This document shows positions 59,601 through 64,000 of a DNA stretch of 64,000 nt, piece by piece (position 1 is the stretch's first letter; each line of letters begins with the position of its first letter). The notes beneath the pieces were generated by a model, which did no database searches, had not been told where the DNA came from, and saw nothing but the letters and a program-made list of their open reading frames with translations. The translations under genes and the position numbers were made by a program. Where the stretch lies: assembly GCA_963971225.1 (NCBI GenBank), contig OZ020269.1, positions 83,180,450 through 83,244,449 of the forward strand, given 5' to 3'. Origin of the DNA: Melieria omissa (Eukaryota; Arthropoda; Insecta; Diptera; Ulidiidae).

Positions 59601-61899
59601 GGATGAAACATGGAGGAACTTACATATACATATTCAAAAGTTAAAACTGAAAATAATTCCACAAACCCATACTTATGGAAATATTGGGAAATAACAATAT
59701 GTATATTTCCCAATATTTTCCAATTTTTGCTATTATAGATTAAATGATATATAAAACATTCCCATACCCTCTACTCATATACCTTTACACAAATTCCTAC
59801 ATGCTCTTTAAACACGCATTTTTATTTCTTGTGGCAGCGGGTCTTTTTATTGGTTCGTAAAAACAACCCGCAGCGTCCATTAAAATTTGTATTCCAACCA
59901 AACCCCCGTGAAAAAGGATATTAACATGCCCGCTGTGTCGGAAACCTATACCTAAGCGCACAAAGGATTCATGCGATTCGCTGCGCGTACGACAACCCTT
60001 TTATGAATATGTGGCATGCCGGAATCTGCGGCAACACGCCGCGTGGCACAAACGTGCAGTAAAGTCAACTCAAGTCAAGGCTAAGCCAAATGTGCGCTCA
60101 TTTGCTGCTTTCAAATTACGCAGTTTAAATTGCAAAGACAAAAACGAATAAACTCACATCCCGCAGCGTTTATTTTCCTTTCAGATCAACGGAATAATTT
60201 CCGAATTGGTTCTATGCGCTCAAGTCGGCCACTGTTTTGCGCTGATTCTCAATGTTTATGCACAACATTTTGCTGAATATTTCATACGTAATTGCGTTGA
60301 AAATGGCCAAAATCGCCAAATCCCATAAACACTTGAAAGGATTTCCGCACGCGCACCGGTTGTCCTGCCGGCTCACGTTTCCAAAGTGTTTTCACGTGAG
60401 CTCCAAGTGTGCACTACGTGTAGCATTCAAGTATTGCTTTATAGAATATTTCCACTTGAATTGATTGCTTCAATTAGTTTTTAGAGCGCGCAGCATTTTA
60501 GGCAGGAAAAACAAAAAAATAATAATAATAGAAAACAGCAAAAGTACAACAATTTCGAGTGGTTTAAAATTGCACTCGAACGAATGCGAAAAGCACTGCG
60601 TACCACTTTTGCAGAAAGCATGAAGCAGCATGAAGAAGAATGCTGCAATATTTGATAAGAAAACAGAATTTTCAGCATAAGAAGTATTTGGAATTTTATT
60701 GTCAAACTAAAAAAGTCTAAAACGTTCATTTCGTATCTGTTTCCTGGCGTTGCGCACCTAAATGTGAGGATTCAAAGATGCCACTTCCTTCGCCTCCCCA
60801 ATGCTTTTAGTAGTGAATGCTTATTGGCTGTGCAAGACTACACACATGTATTTTTGAAAAATTGTCTCGAGCCGAGCAGATGACAGGAAGTCAAACGACA
60901 AATTAAACAAATCCTTGCCACCACACCAGAAGTCGTTTTCTTGTCGCTCCCCCAAATTCACTCAGAAACGTATTTGAATGAATTTGGTATTTTAAATTGA
61001 AATGAATTGAAATTTTCTAAATTTTTGTACTAAAAAAAACATTGAAAACGTCGTCAAACAGACATTTCAATTAAAAAACAAACGAACACTTGGCGTGCCG
61101 CTGTTGCCTGGCGTCAGTGCGACATGCTGTTAAAAGGATACAAATGTCCCATAAATTTTAACAAACAGCGCGCTTAAAGGATTTTGAACGAAAAAACAAA
61201 TGCTACAGAATTGAGTTCATGAAGGCAACGAAATTGAGGTTATGCGTTACATGCACTAATGGCGTTACATTTGACAACTTTGGAGCCTATTAAAGGCTGC
61301 TCCACACCAGTCCTGACACTGTGGACGATGACTTAAGTGGGGAAAACGAAAAAGTATAGAAGGCGATGTACGTTGGCTGTGTGTTTTGATGAGTTTAGTT
61401 GATGTTTTGAAACATATACATATGTAAAATAAAAAATGTAAAAAATTTGAAATATAGGAAAAAGAAGAAGAGATAGCGATTTCGGAAGTACTCAGTGAGG
61501 TTTAAGAAAACTCGGCATCTGGTTGAGCCGGCAAAAAGAAACCTAAGGAACCTTAGCTGAGAAATTTTAGTGCATTCACTGGCATTGCACCCTCAGATTA
61601 TAATTTGTTTTGATCTTTCCGATTCTCTTTTTGTAGAAAAAAAAATTGGCCTCAAAAAAGCACTGCGCAAAGAACCTGCGACAGTTTTTCAAATATAAAA
61701 TACCTAAATTCTTTAATAATAAAAATAATATTGGGTCTGATCGATTGATATTTGGATTAATAAAATGTGGTTCTTTCTTAATAAAGAGAAATGTATATTT
61801 TTACTAAAAACGTTATACAACCCAATTTTTTGTTGTTTTTTCTTAAATATTTCGAACTAATTCAATAATGCAATCTTCAAGCGATTTTACATTTCGTTT
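59601..61899. other. Intergenic DNA with recurring AAAGGAT words
   Basis: No gene is supported. AAAGGAT/AAGGATA words recur at about 59915, 59955, 60337, 61135 and 61177, forming a thinner extension of the field at 49-51.7 kb. Confidence 0.45.
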
Positions 61900-62640
61900 A
61901 AATAGCATAGAAACATATCTTCATCCCTCGCCCTTAAAAAACGTAAACTTCCCTAAACCCATTTCGTACTTTTGATTTGCTGACGAATCATAAAAAAGAG
62001 TAATGTTGGAAGTTAAGTTTTTCATTATGAAAAACCTGTGTAATCAAAAGTTTATATATTTCATATTATACTTAGATCTATTGGCTTTCTAATAAAATAT
62101 CTGTTTGCCGTGCCACGCCTTTTCTATTAAAGATGGGTGCTCATTGAAAAAACTTCATTCATGGACTTTTTCTTAAATTCTTAAAAAATATTCAAAACTA
62201 CCAAATTTGTACAAAACTGTTATTTTGTTTTAGGTTTATTGGCTTTGTTATAAAATATTTGTTTGCCATGCCACGCCTTTTCTATTCAAGAAGGACGATC
62301 ATTGAAAAAAAAACTTCATATATAAACTTTTTTTTTAATTCTTTAAAAATATTAAAAATAACCAGATTTGTACAAAACATGCACAGAACGACGAAATTTC
62401 ACTACTATTTTGTTTTAAGATAAAATTCGTTGAAATCTGCTAACCCATTTCGTACCTTTGATTCGTTAACGAATCATAGAAATTAGTAATGCTTGCTTCC
62501 TTGCTTTATTTAAATTGTTTCAATTTTTTACAAATACTAAAACCAACCAGATTTGTACCAAACGAACACAGAATGATTTGAAAAATGCCACACTAATTTT
62601 GTATTATAATAAATTTGTTTAAGATCTGTTAATACATAAA
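61900..62640. repeat. Diverged tandem repeat with 158- and 486-bp offsets
   Basis: TATTGGCTTT...CCATGCCACGCCTTTTCTATT occurs at about 62079 and again at about 62237 (offset 158), and ACCAAATTTGTACAAAAC-type words recur three times. AACCCATTTCGTAC with TTGATT and AACGAATCATA-like words occurs at about 61956 and 62442 (offset about 486). This suggests a decayed array with a compound unit. Confidence 0.6.
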
Positions 62641-64000
62641 AACGACGCTATAGTTGTTCAGCATTACCACCTGGAATTTCAAATCAACCTCAAACTAGTG
62701 ATTGACACGTTTGCGTCACTAGTTGACATAATTGGAAAATGGACAACAGCCTTGACAGCAACGGCATTCTGTCAAGTTGATTAAGTAACGTTTAAAGTGT
62801 GTTAACATGTTCACATTCTCCGTTGCCCATAATCATTTGTTGTTGCTATTGCATTGAGAAAAAAAGAAATTATCTCGAATATTTCGTAACAATTTGACAA
62901 CACACAGATAAATTGAAGATTTCAACATGTCAAAAATGTTTGTTGCCAATTTGGTTGTGTTTACAAGTGCCACTTGACTGCTGAAGCACAGGAGCACACA
63001 TGTCCTTTTTGAAAATAAAAAATTATATAAAAAATAATTATTGGCCAAGGGAAAAAGCGATGGTTAGTAGAAAGTACAAAAAAAAAACATGAAATCCCTG
63101 GACTAAAAATATTAAGAGAATGCTGGATGAAGGAGTCAGGATGAGGATATGAAAAAATGCGATTTTGGAGCACAGTGAAAGATAATAAAACGTAGGGAAA
63201 ATTGAAAACATAGAGAAAGAAAGGAGAATTCTATACAAAACTGAACAGAGAAATTTATGTAAGAACAAAAAACTAGATTATAGAGGTCAGAACACTGTTA
63301 AATAAAATATAAAATAAATAAATAAATAATAAATAAAATATTTGTTGAGACTTCTTTTGTTCTGCTTGATCCTTTGTTTTCTACACTTAATAACTTATTG
63401 AATTAAGGATAATGCCAAAAGAATACAAATATATTCAGCAGAAACAAATTCAGAGGAATTAACTAAAAAGAAAGGAATGAAAGAAAAATACTAAAGTAGA
63501 AGCAAGCCTGACATGACTTAGCTGCCATAAAAACTTATAATAGTTTTTCTATAGGAAATAGAGAATGTCGTTCCCCAAAAAAGCCCAAGATTCCTGGTTC
63601 GAATACCGACATTTTTTCTAAGGTTAAAAAGGTCTCAACTTTGTAGTTGTGAATGAATCTCCAACTCTGCTAATTAGTTACCACTTAAGTGGGCTGAATC
63701 CGTTAAGTCAGACCGCGCAAATGCCTCATAAAAGTTACTCTACAAGATTTGGAGATTCAGGTTTTCAGGTTAGATCAGAGTTCTTCAAGTTAAGAGATTC
63801 TTAAGACGAGATGGGGACAGCTTAGGCCACTTGCAGTACATAATAGGACCTAAATAAGTGTTGCCGCCATCTTTCATAATCAAGTAAAATAGTAAGTTTA
63901 ATATTAGAGGGTCGTTAGTTAACCCCTTCGGGACTACTGGGATAGTACGTTCCAGTACGTTTTTAATGCCCTTCGAACAAATTATTCAAATCTTACGACC
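62641..64000. other. AT-rich DNA to the window end
   Basis: No gene is supported. An AAATAAAT run lies at 63300-63345. A B-box-like GGTTCGAATACC at about 63597 may mark a decayed SINE, and TTAACCCCTTCGGGACTACT at 63919 may be the outer end of another TTAA element cut by the window edge. Confidence 0.45.

Noticed and set aside
1..64000. CRISPR arrays, operons and prophage-like regions
   Set aside because: The window is eukaryotic; no regularly spaced direct repeats with unique spacers and no bacterial gene organisation were seen.

Overview
The window looks like a stretch of chromosome from a higher fly (Diptera, Brachycera), most probably a tephritid fruit fly. The protein-coding genes have short GT-AG introns (55-70 bp) and dipteran-type proteins, and the DNA between them is AT-rich and crowded with insect mariner, Tc1, hAT and piggyBac-type elements and tRNA-derived SINEs. 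The tephritid placement is an inference from the general style of the repeats; no search was run.

Only three host genes can be supported. Fancm (30294-35252, plus strand, four exons, 1589 codons) encodes the DEAH-box DNA translocase of the Fanconi anaemia/anti-crossover pathway. A tetraspanin gene (35535-37384, minus strand, two exons, 358 codons) converges on it, leaving only 282 bp between the two stop codons. Elp4 (43545-45506, minus strand, five exons including a 36-nt microexon, 492 codons) encodes a subunit of the Elongator complex, which modifies the wobble uridine of tRNAs. The rest, about 90 percent of the window, is intergenic or possibly intronic DNA of genes that lie outside.

Left part (1-30 kb): a non-LTR reverse-transcriptase relic (about 1.3-1.9 kb); an apparently intact irritans-type mariner with both inverted repeats, TA duplications and an open 349-codon transposase (4.6-5.9 kb); a 2.5-kb unidentified element bounded by 16-bp inverted repeats and carrying six exact copies of a 12-mer (7.4-9.85 kb); two opposite copies of a piggyBac-like element, one carrying a 339-bp MITE (11.5-12.4 and 16.3-16.8 kb); a dead Tc1-like IR/DR element (13.0-14.7 kb); a three-level nest of hAT-like element, deleted mariner and SINE (21.3-22.6 kb); a two-level nest of hAT-like MITE and piggyBac-like MITE (23.6-24.4 kb); a short hAT-like MITE (24.5 kb); a Harbinger-like MITE (28.1-28.6 kb); and several SINEs. 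GC-richer, GAGA- and CA-rich islands at 10.1-11.1, 19.0-20.6 and 25.9-27.7 kb may be promoters or 5' exons of unseen genes.

Right part (37-64 kb): diverged tandem repeats (39.0-39.3, 41.2-41.6, 48.7-49.4 and 61.9-62.6 kb), very AT-rich tracts, four more dead Tc1/mariner copies (48.4-48.7, 53.0-53.5, 56.0-57.0 and 59.1-59.4 kb), and a striking excess of AGGAT/AGGAC motifs, densest at 49.0-51.7 kb, which may be a regulatory domain.

Fancm (genome stability), the tetraspanin (membrane) and Elp4 (tRNA modification) are not functionally linked; their proximity looks incidental.
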